DNA of 64,000 nt from Chondromyces crocatus (GTDB taxonomy: Bacteria; Myxococcota_A; Polyangia; Polyangiales; Polyangiaceae), in contig NZ_CP012159.1 in assembly GCF_001189295.1 (NCBI RefSeq), forward strand, positions 6,588,525 through 6,652,524, written 5' to 3'. Under the pieces are notes generated by a model. It was given only the letters and a program-made list of their open reading frames with translations, was not told where the DNA came from and did no database searches. Shown one piece after another: positions 26,505-36,398 of the stretch (its first letter is position 1; each line of letters opens with the position of its first letter). Position numbers and translations under genes: made by a program.

Positions 26505-27251
26505 GCCGCCGTCGAACTCGACGGCATCCTCGCTCGCTGCCAGCGCGCGATCACCGCCGAACCCGTCGCCGTCCTCCATGTCGTCGTCGAGGTCCTCGTC
26601 GTCCAGGTCCTCATCGGCGTCGTCCACTTCGGGCCGGTTCAGCACCGGAAGGCGGCGCTTGCCGACAGGCCCTTCATCGACGTAGTCGCGCAGCGCGTTC
26701 ATGTCGCGCAGCGCCTCCAGCTTTGCCAGCGCCTTGACCTCCACCTGACGGATCCGCTCCCGGGTGAGGTTCATGATCGCACCCACGTCCTCGAGCGTGG
26801 TGCCTCCCCGATCGGCGATGTCGAGCGCGCAGGACTCGTTCATCTCCGACGCCTCGAGATCGGGGAAATTGAGCTTGATCGCCCCCGTACGTGGCGAAAC
26901 ATCCAGGTACAGGTGGTGCTTGCACGACACGTAAGGACAGGGCCTCGGACCATCCACACATTCCGCGCGGGTACGCGGCTTGTAGTAGTCGGTCTCGGGG
27001 TAAAGCATCCTTCCGATCTCGAGCTCGCGCTTCGTCATCCGCTTGACGCTGATGGTTCGCGCACGCACCTCGCGCTTGCGCCGCGAGCGACGCTGCTCGC
27101 GGGTGACGGCGCTGGCCGATGTCGCCAGCTCGGCCTTGCGCGCCAGCGCGCCTTCCACGACCGGCCCCCCGAGCTCCTCGAGCTCGACGTCACCGGCCTC
27201 GGCCCCTGCACCCTCGAACACCTCCAGCCCGCTATCAGACACCATCGCCAT
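26499..27251 (-). CDS. Sigma-70 region 4-like DNA-binding protein
   Basis: About 250 aa. The core is a sigma region-4 helix-turn-helix: [24 protein letters not shown] (split here as [11 protein letters not shown] and [13 protein letters not shown]). No region 2 is present, so it cannot be a complete sigma factor. In front is a Cys/His-rich block ([18 protein letters not shown]) that may bind metal, then [24 protein letters not shown]. The C terminus is very acidic ([17 protein letters not shown]). Related proteins occur across myxobacteria to my knowledge. ATGs at 27251 and 27245 are the likely starts; earlier codons look non-coding. Confidence 0.8.
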   Translation of the reverse strand: MAMVSDSGLEVFEGAGAEAGDVELEELGGPVVEGALARKAELATSASAVTREQRRSRRKREVRARTISVKRMTKRELEIGRMLYPETDYYKPRTRAECVDGPRPCPYVSCKHHLYLDVSPRTGAIKLNFPDLEASEMNESCALDIADRGGTTLEDVGAIMNLTRERIRQVEVKALAKLEALRDMNALRDYVDEGPVGKRRLPVLNRPEVDDADEDLDDEDLDDDMEDGDGFGGDRALAASEDAVEFDGGE

Positions 27252-27441
27252 GCGCCTGCCTCCGTTTTCCGCTCTGCGCACGCACGACCGCCCGGATGCG
27301 CGAGTCCGAGCCCGCGCGCCGAATGGTCGTCCAGTACTCTCCGGCGGTTCTCGCCGGACCATCGATCGCCATGAAGCGCACGCGGACAGGCCCGACCCGT
27401 CCATGCACGCCGCTACATTCGAACCGCTGACGCCCCTCGAA

Positions 27442-28011
27442 TTAGGAGGAAGCAGCCTGCTTTGAAGACATCAATCCTCTCGAGAGCCGCGCCTGAGCCA
27501 TCAAGCGCTCCTCGAGCATGGTGAGCTTCGCGACGAGCTCACGCGCCAGGACCTCAGCCGTGCTCAGGTCCTGCGCGATGGCTCGCCCACTCGTCTCACT
27601 TCGCCGCTCTTTTGCGGCTTCCTTGAGTGCATCGAAGACCTTCGCCATCGTCCGCTCCAGCTCTTCGATGTCACCCCTGACGAACAGGAACTCCCTCTGG
27701 ATCTCCTCGATGGTGTAGTCCTGCGCCATCATGTCCTTGATCCGCTGGATCTGTCGGACCACGCTGGCCGGATACATCCCCTGGGAGCCCTGATGCTTGC
27801 CTTTTCGGCCCACCCGCACACTTCGCGGGAGCAGGCCGAGCTGCACATACTTCCTCAGCGTCGCTTCGCTGAACTTGAGCCCGTGAGCGGCGAACAGGTC
27901 GAGGATCTCACTCGACGTGATCCCCTGGGCGTGCTCCTGCTCGATGCGATCTAGCACGTCGTCGGGGATCCTCTGCACACCGGCCTCCCGAGCCGTCAGG
28001 GGCGGCGGCAC
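27442..28011 (-). CDS. MerR-like transcriptional regulator with coiled coil
   Basis: A 189-aa protein. A MerR-type winged helix occupies about 28-100 ([30 protein letters not shown], quoted in parts: [13 protein letters not shown] and [15 protein letters not shown]), with [16 protein letters not shown] as the following wing and helix. A long coiled coil (about 105-180) replaces a ligand domain, suggesting dimerisation without a small-molecule pocket. Its promoter carries a 12+12 bp palindrome exactly between and across the -35 and -10 boxes, so the gene is probably autoregulated. Confidence 0.85.
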   Translation of the reverse strand: MPPPLTAREAGVQRIPDDVLDRIEQEHAQGITSSEILDLFAAHGLKFSEATLRKYVQLGLLPRSVRVGRKGKHQGSQGMYPASVVRQIQRIKDMMAQDYTIEEIQREFLFVRGDIEELERTMAKVFDALKEAAKERRSETSGRAIAQDLSTAEVLARELVAKLTMLEERLMAQARLSRGLMSSKQAASS

Positions 28012-28035
28012 CGCCGCTGCCCAACCAACGCGCGC

Positions 28036-28066
28036 GACTGTATTCCACTGAATGGAATACAGTCAA
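28036..28066 (-). promoter_or_regulatory. MerR-gene promoter overlapped by a 29-bp palindrome
   Basis: GACTGTATTCCA (28036-28047) and TGGAATACAGTC (28053-28064) are perfect 12-bp inverted repeats around a 5-bp centre. Read on the minus strand the same DNA holds TTGACT (28066-28061) and TACAGT (28042-28037) 18 bp apart, a credible -35/-10 pair 26 bp before the start codon. Operators between promoter boxes are the norm for MerR-family proteins. Confidence 0.8.
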
Positions 28067-28127
28067 TTAGCCGTGCGAAAAGAATGCTGCTCCGTCCGGC
28101 ATTGCCTCGATTGCAAGGGTTTTCTGA

Positions 28128-28158
28128 TCATGGTGGGACATTCTATGTCCCATGATGA
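28128..28158. promoter_or_regulatory. Second palindrome upstream of hydrolase gene
   Basis: GGGACAT (28135-28141) and ATGTCCC (28145-28151) are perfect arms around TCT. Adding the flanks, TCATGGTGGGACAT faces ATGTCCCATGATGA with 12 of 14 positions matching. It lies about 170 bp before the hydrolase ATG and about 64 bp from the MerR palindrome, whose sequence differs. It looks like a binding site for another dimeric regulator. Confidence 0.5.
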
Positions 28159-28328
28159 AACCCGTGCTGGTTGTTCTGTGGTCGAGGCTTACGTGTGCTT
28201 TCTCACTGGGAGCGGAGTCATCGTCACGAGAGGACGGACGAGGCGAGAGTTGAGCGTCAGCGGACTTGGACACGCACCTTGTCATACATCCGGTTGCCGG
28301 GACAAAAGGGCTGGTACGCTCCGGTCAC

Positions 28329-29231
28329 ATGGTTGCTGTTAAGGAGGACCGCCTGAGGCTCGGCAGAACTGCCCCGCAGGCGACGACGAGTCGGGTGCTT
28401 GATCATGTCGTGCGGGATGTCACCGCCAGCGGGGTCCGGATGCGGGTGCTGGAGGCAGGCGCCGACACCAGCCCTGCACTGGTGCTCATCCACGACTTCC
28501 TTACGAGCCGTCTGGCGTTCGAGGACATCATCGGGCCGCTGTCCACGCGCTTTCATGTGCTCGCCCCCGATCTTCCTGGCTTCGGCGAGAGCGAGAAGCC
28601 CAGCGCAGCCCGGTACGCCTATGGCATCGAGGCTTTCGCCGAGGCGATCGCCGACCTCATCGCGGCCTTCGGGGTCGGCAGGGCTCACCTCTGCGGTCAC
28701 TCCCTGGGTGGCGCCGTCGCCATCACCCTGGCAGCAGAACACCCGGAGCTCGTACAGCGGCTCGTGGTCGAGGATTCGCTCTGTTACCCGTTCCCGATGG
28801 GGATGAGGAGAAAGCTGCCCCTCGTCCCGGTGATCGGGGGGATCTTCTTCAAGCAGCTCTGGGGGCGCGCCCTGTTCCGCTCCTTCTTCCGTGATGAGAT
28901 CTACGGGCGCCATGCGACGTTCCCTGCCGCTCGCGTCGAGCGCCACTACGAGCTGTTCAACGGCCCCTCGGCCCGAGAGAGCGCGCACGCCGTACTCCGC
29001 GCCGGGCTCGACGCGCGGCCAGTGGTGGCCCGGCTCACCCGTATCGCCACCCCGACGCTGGTGGTGTGGGGGCGCGACGATCGGCTCTTCCCTGCCGTGA
29101 GCGCCCAGCGACTGGCTCGGGAGATCCCCGGGGCGCGGCTCGAAATCATGGACGCCGGCCACTCGCCGCACGAGGAACGTCCTCGTGAGTTCGTCGCGCT
29201 CCTGACGCAGTTTCTGGAAGGCAGACGCTGA
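28329..29231 (+). CDS. Alpha/beta hydrolase
   Basis: About 300 aa, full length for the family. The catalytic triad is visible: nucleophile Ser in GHSLGGAV, Asp in WGRDDRLFP and His in DAGHSPHEERP. The oxyanion region is LIHDFLTS and the strand-turn DLPGFGESEKP is typical. No signal peptide is seen. The cap domain contains GGIFFKQLWGRALFRSFF. Substrate is unknown; esterase, epoxide hydrolase or C-C hydrolase activity would all fit. The ATG at 28329 follows AAGG-poor sequence, but the alternative at 28266 is a TTG and less likely. Confidence 0.85.
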   Translation: MVAVKEDRLRLGRTAPQATTSRVLDHVVRDVTASGVRMRVLEAGADTSPALVLIHDFLTSRLAFEDIIGPLSTRFHVLAPDLPGFGESEKPSAARYAYGIEAFAEAIADLIAAFGVGRAHLCGHSLGGAVAITLAAEHPELVQRLVVEDSLCYPFPMGMRRKLPLVPVIGGIFFKQLWGRALFRSFFRDEIYGRHATFPAARVERHYELFNGPSARESAHAVLRAGLDARPVVARLTRIATPTLVVWGRDDRLFPAVSAQRLAREIPGARLEIMDAGHSPHEERPREFVALLTQFLEGRR

Positions 29232-29401
29232 TGCCAACGGGGCACGGGGGGAGCACTCAGCTCACCCGACGGAGCCCCTTCGCGCCCGTCAGGGATCTCG
29301 GTGCACTCGGCGCGCGCTCTCCGCTCCGGTGATTTTTCGACCCACGGTTGAGACGCCACACAGCGACACGCACTCCGCCTGACTGAGCCGACGAGCGGGA
29401 C

Positions 29402-31846
29402 TCAGTGCATCCCGGCGAGGGCTTTGCATTCCGCGTTCAGCTCCGAGTCGGGAGGCGCGAGCTCTGCGCATTTCCGGAACGACGCCATCCCACCGCGCCC
29501 CGCCGACTGCTCCGCGGCGCCACGGAGGTGCCAGGCGCTCGCGCTCCCTGGCGAACCTGACGTCAGCTGCTGCGCGAGTTGCACGGCGCGCGCCCCCTGC
29601 CCGGCTTCCATCGCCCGCATGACCCGCGTCGTGAGAGGCGCCTTCTCGTCATCGACGAACCCAGGACCACCAGCCGGCTTCGCGGTCGCGGCTCCGGTCG
29701 CCGCTGGTGCGGCCGAAGCTGTGGAACTCGGCGAGCCCTGCGCCGTGGCCGTCGTGGCGCCGTTCGGCTCCGCCGTCAGGCTCGGCTCGGCCATGAGGCT
29801 CGGCTCCGCCGTCAGGCTCGGCTCGGCCATGAGGCTCGGCTCCGGCTCTGCGCTCGCCGTGTGTACCGCCGCCGGGACTTCATGACCGACCGCGGGAATC
29901 GTGGCGACCGATGAACCCGACGCCCCCACGCCCGAAGGCTCGGGAGACGCGCTGACCTCCACCGTGGAAGGCCTGGCGCCCTTCCTCGACCGGTTCACCG
30001 CCCAGATACCGCCGATGCTCAGCACGAGCCCGACCACGACGCCCACGACCACCCGCAGCAGTCGCGCACGCCTCGCTTCACGTTCCGGATGCCCAAGCGT
30101 CGCTCCCAGCGCCGCGGCCTCCTCGTCCACATCCTCTTCGTGCTCGGCATGCCGCCGCGGGGGCTGCACAGCGCCTTCTTCCGGCGCGTGCCCACGCGCA
30201 CCACGCACCTCACTCGAGGCCGTGGGTCCCCCCTCGTTCGCGGGGATCGCAGGATCGACCACCGCGATCCCTCCCTCACCGCCCGCTCGCTCCCCTTCGA
30301 GCACAGCGAGCGCCGTGGGTTGCTGCGCTTCCCGGGTGGCCTCCTCCTCGACCTCAGCGCGAACCGGAGCCTCAGCCGAGTCCCCCGGCGGGATCTCCCG
30401 CGCAGCCTCCATCACCGCCACGGGAGCGAACACGCGGTCCAGCGCATCGCGCGTCAACGGTCCCACAGGGGTCGCGCGGTCCCCGGTTTCGACTTCGGTC
30501 CCTCTCGACGCGTCCCCAGCCTGGTCCCCCTCGGACGCGTCGTCGCTCGGGCCCACCGCGACCCCGACCGCCGCTGGCTCTCTGTCCCCTTCCGTCACGC
30601 CACGGTGCAAGACCGCCGCCTCCATCGTGGTGTTCACACCCGGCGCCGGCGCGTCCGCGCTCCCCCGGCCCGGCAGCGAGAGGCCCAGCGGCTGCACCGA
30701 GAGCGGAGCGGGGACCACCCCACCATCCTCCGCGAGCTCGTCTCCAGTCGAGGACAGCGGCCCCTGCTCGGCATCGCTGCCTTGCCCCAGGCTCATCCTC
30801 CGCAGCCGCGGACCGAGCGTTGGCGGACCGTGGAACTCTTCCTGGCCGGTCTCCGGATCCACACTGGGAACCACGTCTTCGGTCGCTCCCGCGGGCGCTG
30901 CTGCCGGCACCAGGAGCCCCTCGAAGTACAGCTTCGAGATCGTCGCCAGCGTCGACAGATCCTCGAACGGCGACGTATCGACCACCTGCATCAACGTCCG
31001 CCGCCCATCGAACAGGCGCAGGATGCCGTTCAGCTCATCCGGGATCTCGTTCAGCCGCTCGAGCAGCTCCTCGTGATCGACCTCGAACAGCGTGCTGAGC
31101 GGCGGCAGCGCCTCCAGAAGTCGCCCCCACTCGTCCACCCGCCGCATCCCCTCCATGAGCAGCCCCTGCGTCGAGGCGTCGATCACATCGGGGCACTCCA
31201 CCTTGCAGAACTCGACCTCGAACGTCCCCTCACTCCAGAGCAAGGCACGGTAAACCGCCTCCTCCCCCGCGAGACGCCCCAGCGTGGCGTCCACCACCTT
31301 GCCATCGCGGAAGTAGATGTGCGCCTCGTCCTCCCCGCTCGCGAGGTGGACCACGCCGCTCTTCCGGCTCACCTCGAAGGTCTGCAGCAGGTCGACCACG
31401 TTCATGTCCGCGATCGCCCCCGAGAACCGCATCCGCCCACTCGGCCCCGAGCGGGTCGTGAAACCCTCCCGCTCTCGCCGTGCCAGGAGCAGCTTCACCC
31501 GCGCGATCAGTTCACGGACGAAGATGGGCTTGGTGAGGTAGTCCTCGATCCCGAGCTCGAGCCCCCGGATCTTGTCCTCGATCGACTTCTGGCTCGTCAG
31601 GAACACCACCGGGATCGAGGCCCACTCCGCGTGCTCCTTCATCCCACGGACCAGACCGTAGCCGTCCAGGTTCGGGAGCCGGCTGTCCGTGAGGACCAGA
31701 TCGGGCGTCGACACCTCGAGCTTGGCCAGCGCGTCGGCGCCGTCCTTCGCCGTGGTGACGCTGTACCCGGCTTTCCTCAGGCTGACCTCGAGGACGCGCA
31801 GGCTGCGTGGATCGGCGTCGACCAGGAGCAGTTGTTGCTTCGCCAC
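29402..31846 (-). CDS. Response-regulator receiver / DUF4388 (PATAN) membrane protein
   Basis: An 814-aa protein. The receiver domain (about 3-122) has the acidic pocket D10/D12, phosphoacceptor D54 in [15 protein letters not shown] and YLTKPI. A DUF4388/PATAN domain (about 143-230) follows with [18 protein letters not shown] and [16 protein letters not shown] long acidic, low-complexity region leads to a membrane helix (about 638-660, [17 protein letters not shown]), an [12 protein letters not shown] repeat and a C-terminal TPR-like tail. The GTG at 31846 is chosen since it begins the receiver and lies 28 bp after the kinase stop; the frame continues upstream into the kinase gene. No DNA-binding output domain is present, so signalling is probably by protein contact. 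Confidence 0.85.
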   Translation of the reverse strand: MAKQQLLLVDADPRSLRVLEVSLRKAGYSVTTAKDGADALAKLEVSTPDLVLTDSRLPNLDGYGLVRGMKEHAEWASIPVVFLTSQKSIEDKIRGLELGIEDYLTKPIFVRELIARVKLLLARREREGFTTRSGPSGRMRFSGAIADMNVVDLLQTFEVSRKSGVVHLASGEDEAHIYFRDGKVVDATLGRLAGEEAVYRALLWSEGTFEVEFCKVECPDVIDASTQGLLMEGMRRVDEWGRLLEALPPLSTLFEVDHEELLERLNEIPDELNGILRLFDGRRTLMQVVDTSPFEDLSTLATISKLYFEGLLVPAAAPAGATEDVVPSVDPETGQEEFHGPPTLGPRLRRMSLGQGSDAEQGPLSSTGDELAEDGGVVPAPLSVQPLGLSLPGRGSADAPAPGVNTTMEAAVLHRGVTEGDREPAAVGVAVGPSDDASEGDQAGDASRGTEVETGDRATPVGPLTRDALDRVFAPVAVMEAAREIPPGDSAEAPVRAEVEEEATREAQQPTALAVLEGERAGGEGGIAVVDPAIPANEGGPTASSEVRGARGHAPEEGAVQPPRRHAEHEEDVDEEAAALGATLGHPEREARRARLLRVVVGVVVGLVLSIGGIWAVNRSRKGARPSTVEVSASPEPSGVGASGSSVATIPAVGHEVPAAVHTASAEPEPSLMAEPSLTAEPSLMAEPSLTAEPNGATTATAQGSPSSTASAAPAATGAATAKPAGGPGFVDDEKAPLTTRVMRAMEAGQGARAVQLAQQLTSGSPGSASAWHLRGAAEQSAGRGGMASFRKCAELAPPDSELNAECKALAGMH
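29766..29837. repeat. 18-bp tandem repeat inside receiver/DUF4388 gene
   Basis: Four 18-bp units alternate between two variants (GGCTCCGCCGTCAGGCTC and GGCTCGGCCATGAGGCTC), so the higher-order period is 36 bp. They encode the alternating hexapeptides AEPSLT and AEPSLM in the extracytoplasmic part of the protein. Confidence 0.9.
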
Positions 31847-31874
31847 CTTGGATGTTTCACCCGCCGCGCGGCGG

Positions 31875-33482
31875 CTATTTCGTGTTGCGCCAGGGGTCCA
31901 CGAGGTCGCCCGACTCTCTCGGCTTCGCCGTGGTCGCAGGGGTCCCCCGTCCGGCTCCCTGCCCCTGTCCGGTGAGCGTCGAGACGTTCGAACCACCGGA
32001 ACGTGGTGCCACGCCAGACACGGCGCTCACCTCCGCGCTCACGGCCCCCACGGCCGTCGGCACGCTCGGCACCACGTTTTGCGCTGCGCTCGTCGAGGGA
32101 GCAGCAGTCGGCTCCAGGAGCGACGCGGAAGCCTCCGACGTCCGCGACCCCGAAGCGCCAAGCGCGGTCTCCGGGTTCTCGACCGTTCCTTGCAAGGCCC
32201 GCACCCCGAGCAGTGCCGCCACCGGCAACACCACCGCGGCGACGCCGAGCGCGACCCACGTCGACCTCGACTTCGAGGAGGGCGGCGCATCCACTTCCCT
32301 GGGAAGCTGCACGGGCCCGAGCATCGGGTTGCTGTCCCGGAGCCGCATCGCCGGACGCCGAGGACGCTCACCTCCGCTCCCTGCCGCCGCCTCCTTCGGG
32401 TTGGTCAGCGCCAGCTCGAGCGCATCGGCCAGCTCCGCCATCGAAGGGAACCGTTCCTCGACACGCTTCGCGAGGCAGCGCATCACGAGCGGCCCGAACG
32501 ACCCCAGCGCCGCCGCATCGGGCGCGACCCGCTCGAGCGGCTCGGGTACGGCGAACATATGCTTGGTGAGCACACCCATGTACGTGTCGGCTTCGAAAGG
32601 CACCCTGCCCGAGAAGCACTCGTACATGATCACGCCGAGCGCATACACATCGGTGCGCGCGTCCACGTGCTTCCCTTCTGCTTGCTCCGGGCTCATGTAA
32701 TGCGGCGTCCCGAAAACCATCCCCACCCGGGTCAGCCGACGGTTGCCCGCCACCTTGGCCACACCGAAGTCGAGCAGCTTCACCACTTCCGCGTCCCCTT
32801 TGCGGACGATGAACAGGTTGTCCGGCTTCAGATCCCGGTGCACCACCCCCGCCTTGTGCGCGGCCTCCAGCGCCCGAGCGCACTGGATGAACAGCGGCGC
32901 GACCCGAGCCGGCGTCACCAGCTTCTCCGCGCGGAGCAGCGCCCCGAGTGATCGGCCCTCCAGCAGCTCCATCACGAAGAACGGTCGGCTCACGTCCTTC
33001 GAGCCTGCGTCGATCGACCCGAAGTCCATCACCGTCACGATGTTCGGGTGCCCGATCCCTGCCGCCGCCTTGGCTTCCTGGGTGAACCTGGCGACCAGAT
33101 CAGGGTCCTTGGCGATGTCTCGCCGCAGCACCTTCATCGCCAGCGTCCGCCCCAGCGTGGCGTGGCGCACCTCGTACACGGTGCCCATGCCGCCCTCGCC
33201 CAGTAACGAGAGGACCTCGTAGCGCCCGCCCACGATCGTCCCGATCAGCGGATCGACGCTGGGACTCCAGTCCAGCGCATCGGCCAACGTCGCACCGTCG
33301 AACGGGCAGAAACGTGCATGCGTCGACGAGAAGGTCTGCTTGCACTGGGGGCACCATCGAGCGCGCGAAGGAGGCTGCTCACTCTTCGGTGGTGTCGGAG
33401 GTGGCCCATCGCCTGCACTCCCTGTCGCGGGATTGCCGCCACCGGGGACGACGCCAGGGTGCATACGCAGCGTGGAAGGCAC
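31875..33482 (-). CDS. Pkn-type Ser/Thr protein kinase
   Basis: A 535-aa protein. A short zinc-ribbon-like segment (CPQCKQTF ... FCPFDGATL, about 44-66) precedes a complete kinase domain (about 87-355). Visible motifs are the glycine loop [12 protein letters not shown], catalytic Lys in [21 protein letters not shown] and [14 protein letters not shown] membrane helix lies near 395-417 ([21 protein letters not shown], cited in part as [14 protein letters not shown]), with a Ser/Pro-rich outer tail. The zinc ribbon before the kinase is frequent in myxobacterial kinases. The receiver/DUF4388 gene follows 28 bp downstream on the same strand, so the pair is probably one operon. Confidence 0.93.
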   Translation of the reverse strand: MPSTLRMHPGVVPGGGNPATGSAGDGPPPTPPKSEQPPSRARWCPQCKQTFSSTHARFCPFDGATLADALDWSPSVDPLIGTIVGGRYEVLSLLGEGGMGTVYEVRHATLGRTLAMKVLRRDIAKDPDLVARFTQEAKAAAGIGHPNIVTVMDFGSIDAGSKDVSRPFFVMELLEGRSLGALLRAEKLVTPARVAPLFIQCARALEAAHKAGVVHRDLKPDNLFIVRKGDAEVVKLLDFGVAKVAGNRRLTRVGMVFGTPHYMSPEQAEGKHVDARTDVYALGVIMYECFSGRVPFEADTYMGVLTKHMFAVPEPLERVAPDAAALGSFGPLVMRCLAKRVEERFPSMAELADALELALTNPKEAAAGSGGERPRRPAMRLRDSNPMLGPVQLPREVDAPPSSKSRSTWVALGVAAVVLPVAALLGVRALQGTVENPETALGASGSRTSEASASLLEPTAAPSTSAAQNVVPSVPTAVGAVSAEVSAVSGVAPRSGGSNVSTLTGQGQGAGRGTPATTAKPRESGDLVDPWRNTK

Positions 33483-33847
33483 CTGGCGAGTTTAATACAC
33501 CTCGCCCAGACCCGTCGCCTTTGTATGTGCGGACCCAGCCATGGCGCGCTGCAGTTCGATGCATCCACCAGCGAACGCACGTGAGCACAGGCCTCTTGCC
33601 ACTCGCCATCGTCGGCCTGGTGCGCGGCTCAGCTCTGACGCGGAGCAGCGGAGCCTTCAGCCTTTCGAGATGATGGACGTTGGCTCACCAACGAAAGGAG
33701 GGAATTCACACGAAGCGCGGACAAAGAAGTCAGCCCCGGACCGGCTGGTCCAGGGCTCGTTTCAGCAGGAGAGGATGAACTTCCGAAGATGACGTCGTCG
33801 ACCGGACGGGTCGACGGGCGTGCGGCTCGGGAAGCCCGAGTCCTTCG
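33483..33847. other. Gene-free stretch, 365 bp
   Basis: Between the kinase start and the 3' end of the SPFH gene. No frame shows a motif. It should hold the kinase promoter near 33483-33560. The only structure I see is a short hairpin at 33826-33840. Confidence 0.4.
33826..33840 (-). terminator. Short hairpin after SPFH gene
   Basis: CTCGGG-aag-CCCGAG forms a 6-bp perfect stem 8 bp beyond the SPFH stop codon in the direction of transcription. No U-tract follows, so the terminator role is tentative. Confidence 0.35.
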
Positions 33848-35089
33848 TCAGATCTCTTCGAGGATCTTCGCTTTGCGTGCCTGGAAATCCTCTTCGGAGA
33901 TCAGGCCCTTGCTCTTCAGCTCAGCGAGCCGCTGCAACCGCTGCTCGACCGTCTGAGCCCCACCGGCGCCCGCGGCTGCGGCGGGCTGCGGCGCGCCAGG
34001 GTACCCTTGCGGAGCGCCCGGATAGCCCTGTGGCGCGCCGGGGTAACCAGGAGGGGCGCCGGGGTAGCCGGGCGGAGCGCCCTGAGGAGGAGCGCCAGGG
34101 TAGCCCTGATGCCCGTACCCCTGCTGGTGCGCCGGGTTCATCATGTGCGCCATCCCGACGCCGACGGCCATCTGCGCCCCGAGGCCCGCGACGCCAGCGT
34201 CTCCACCTCCCTTGGCCATCCCCTCGCCCGCACCGAGCATTGCCTGCCCTGCGGCGTACTGGTTCCAGCCGCCGGCCATCTGCGTGTAGCGCGCATCCTG
34301 ACCGAACTTCTGGTCCAGCTCGAACTGCTTCGCCCGCGCCTGATCGGCAGCGATCCCGACCCCGCGCCGAGCCTCGCCGCGCGACTTGTTGGCCTCGCGC
34401 AGGAGCTTCTGGTCCTCGGCCGCGAAGTTGATGTTGAAGTTGCCGATCTCCAGCACCCGCACCCCGATCTCCTCGAGGTTCGGCGCCGACTGAACGATGC
34501 GGGCGGCCAGCTCCATGCTCATCCCGCCGAGGTTGAGCAGGCTCTTCTGCTGCTGCGCGCAGGTCTGGGCGATCACCGTCTTCACCGACATGAAGAACTT
34601 GCCCTTGATCCAGCTCAGGATGACGTCGTTGTCGTTCGCGCCGGCCGCCTGCCCGTGGTAGCCGATGACGAAGCGCACCGGGTCCACCACCACCAGCGAG
34701 AACTCGCCGAAGATGCGGGGCGTGACGAACTCGTAGAGGATCGGATCCTCCATCGACTCCAGGGGACCGCCGAACGGCAGACCGCGCACGGGCTGGGTCT
34801 TCACGAAGAAGACCTCCGCGATGAACACGTCCCCGCCCGTGAACTTGTTCACGAGGTTGTTCAGGAACGGGATGTTCTGGCTCTGCAGCGTGTGCCGGCC
34901 GGGCGGTAGATGACCGACGTAGCGCCCGTCCTTGAAGAACAGGGCACACTCGTCGCTATCGACGGTGAGCTGCGACCAGAAGGGGATGTTCTGATCCGGA
35001 TGCTTGTAGACGATGAGATGTTTCAGTGCATCCGGGCGCGCGATCATCATCTCGCGGACGCCGCTCTTGACGAAATCCAGAATCCCCAT
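33848..35089 (-). CDS. SPFH-domain (virion core-like) protein with SHOCT tail
   Basis: A 413-aa protein. Residues about 20-270 match the YdjI-type SPFH family, also called virion core protein in annotations (LIVYKHPDQNIPFWSQLTV, DGRYVGHLPPGRH, IFGEFSLVVVDP). A Gly/Ala-rich helix region follows, then GYPGAPP/GYPGAPQ heptapeptide repeats and a C-terminal SHOCT motif (RLAELKSKGLISEEDFQARKAKIL, cited as LKSKGLISEEDFQ). SPFH proteins form large membrane-bound or soluble oligomers; in Bacillus subtilis YdjI acts with the PspA-like protein YdjF in envelope stress. No pspA-like gene is in the window. It is divergent from the alpha-solenoid gene at 35219. Confidence 0.88.
   Translation of the reverse strand: MGILDFVKSGVREMMIARPDALKHLIVYKHPDQNIPFWSQLTVDSDECALFFKDGRYVGHLPPGRHTLQSQNIPFLNNLVNKFTGGDVFIAEVFFVKTQPVRGLPFGGPLESMEDPILYEFVTPRIFGEFSLVVVDPVRFVIGYHGQAAGANDNDVILSWIKGKFFMSVKTVIAQTCAQQQKSLLNLGGMSMELAARIVQSAPNLEEIGVRVLEIGNFNINFAAEDQKLLREANKSRGEARRGVGIAADQARAKQFELDQKFGQDARYTQMAGGWNQYAAGQAMLGAGEGMAKGGGDAGVAGLGAQMAVGVGMAHMMNPAHQQGYGHQGYPGAPPQGAPPGYPGAPPGYPGAPQGYPGAPQGYPGAPQPAAAAGAGGAQTVEQRLQRLAELKSKGLISEEDFQARKAKILEEI
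33994..34105. repeat. 21-bp repeats coding GYPGAPP/Q
   Basis: About five 21-bp units within the SPFH gene encode the heptapeptides GYPGAPP or GYPGAPQ, with one shorter QGAPP unit. The linker they form between core and SHOCT tail could vary in length by slippage without frame loss. Confidence 0.8.
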
Positions 35090-35218
35090 GTCGCGCTCCC
35101 TTTCGCTTCTTCCCGCCCGCTTCCGTGACGCGCGCCTTGCGGGCGTACGGCCGCCTCAAGATAATCCCCCCCGGTCGGGTCAGCAATGCCCCGGCGAACA
35201 CAGAAGGACCAACATTCG

Positions 35219-36337
35219 ATGATCCCGCCGATCGACATGGGCACGCTCTCCCCGCCCGCCCAGAAGATCGCCCAGCCCGCCGCACCGCAAAAACTGCAGG
35301 AAATGGCCGCCCGCGGGGTCGCCCCAGGCATGAAGCCGGGGGAACTGACCACCGTCCTCGTGCTCCTCACCACGAGCGAGCGGGCCTCCGTACGCGAGAC
35401 GGCGGAGCGCACCCTGGCCGCCCTCCCCGATCCCATCCTGACGGGGGCACTCGGCAGCGACCTCCCGCCCCTCGTCGTCGACCACCTCGCCAGGCTGTAC
35501 CCCGCGCGGCCCCCCGTGCTCGAGAAGCTCCTGGCGATGCCCCGCATCGACGCGGAGACGCTCCTCCACCTCGCGTCCACCGGCAACGAGACGGTCACCG
35601 AGCTCATCGCCGTCAACGAGGAGCGCCTCCTGAAGAACCCGCGCGTCATCGAGCGGCTCTACCTGAACAAGAACACCCGCATGTCGACGGCCGATCGTCT
35701 CATCGATCTCGCCACCCGGAACCAGGTCGAGCTGACCGGGATCCCTGCCTGGCGAGAGGCGAGCACCGCCATCAAGGAGGAACTCATCGCCGAAGCTTCG
35801 GACGAGCCGACCCCCGACGACATGCTCTTCCAGGAGACGGATGCGCTCGCCGAGCAGCTCACCGACGACAACCAGGGGAGCGATACGCACAAGGAAGACG
35901 AGGAGGGCAAGGAGCACGTCGAGGAGAAGTTCCTCCCGCTCTACAAGCGCCTCGCCGACATGACCATCTCCCAGCGCATCCGCCGCGCCATGCTCGGCAC
36001 CCGCGAGGAGCGCATGCTCCTCGTCCGCGACACCAACCGCCTCGTCGCCAGCGCTGCCGTCCGCAGCCCTCAGATGCAAGAGGACGACATCGCCCTCATC
36101 AGCCGCAACCGCAACATCTCGGACGAGGTGCTCCGGGTCATCGCCACCACGGCCGAGTGGATGAACAGCTACACCATCAAGAAGAGCCTGGTCGAGAACC
36201 CTCGGACCCCGGTCATGGTCGCGACCAAGATGGTGCCGCTCCTCCGCGAGTCGGACCTCAAATCGATCTCCAAGAGCAAGAACGTCACGTCGCCGGTGAA
36301 GGACGCCGCGCGCCGCCACCTCGACCGACGCAAATGA
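35219..36337 (+). CDS. Conserved alpha-solenoid (HEAT/LRV-like) protein
   Basis: A 372-aa protein of unknown function that looks cytoplasmic. The whole length is made of short helix pairs spaced like HEAT or leucine-rich-variant repeats (SERASVRETAERTLAALP, PPVLEKLLAMPRIDAETL, ISRNRNISDEVLRVIATT, LVENPRTPVMVATKMVPLL). An acidic insert (EEGKEHVEEK) lies in the middle. The ATG at 35219 is preferred to one 33 bases upstream. It is divergent from the SPFH gene across 129 bp, so a shared control region is possible, and it lies 61 bp before the NikR-like gene on the same strand. Confidence 0.75.
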   Translation: MIPPIDMGTLSPPAQKIAQPAAPQKLQEMAARGVAPGMKPGELTTVLVLLTTSERASVRETAERTLAALPDPILTGALGSDLPPLVVDHLARLYPARPPVLEKLLAMPRIDAETLLHLASTGNETVTELIAVNEERLLKNPRVIERLYLNKNTRMSTADRLIDLATRNQVELTGIPAWREASTAIKEELIAEASDEPTPDDMLFQETDALAEQLTDDNQGSDTHKEDEEGKEHVEEKFLPLYKRLADMTISQRIRRAMLGTREERMLLVRDTNRLVASAAVRSPQMQEDDIALISRNRNISDEVLRVIATTAEWMNSYTIKKSLVENPRTPVMVATKMVPLLRESDLKSISKSKNVTSPVKDAARRHLDRRK

Positions 36338-36398
36338 AGATGCCTCCTCCCTGCCTGCCTGTGCCTTCTCTTCTCCTCTCACGACGAGCCCACGCGCG

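Noticed and set aside
31847-31996. An N-terminal extension of the receiver/DUF4388 protein
   Set aside because: It would overlap the kinase gene and precede a receiver domain that begins directly at the GTG at 31846.
33541-33792. Small plus-strand frame upstream of the kinase gene
   Set aside because: No motif and no sign of coding composition; treated as intergenic.
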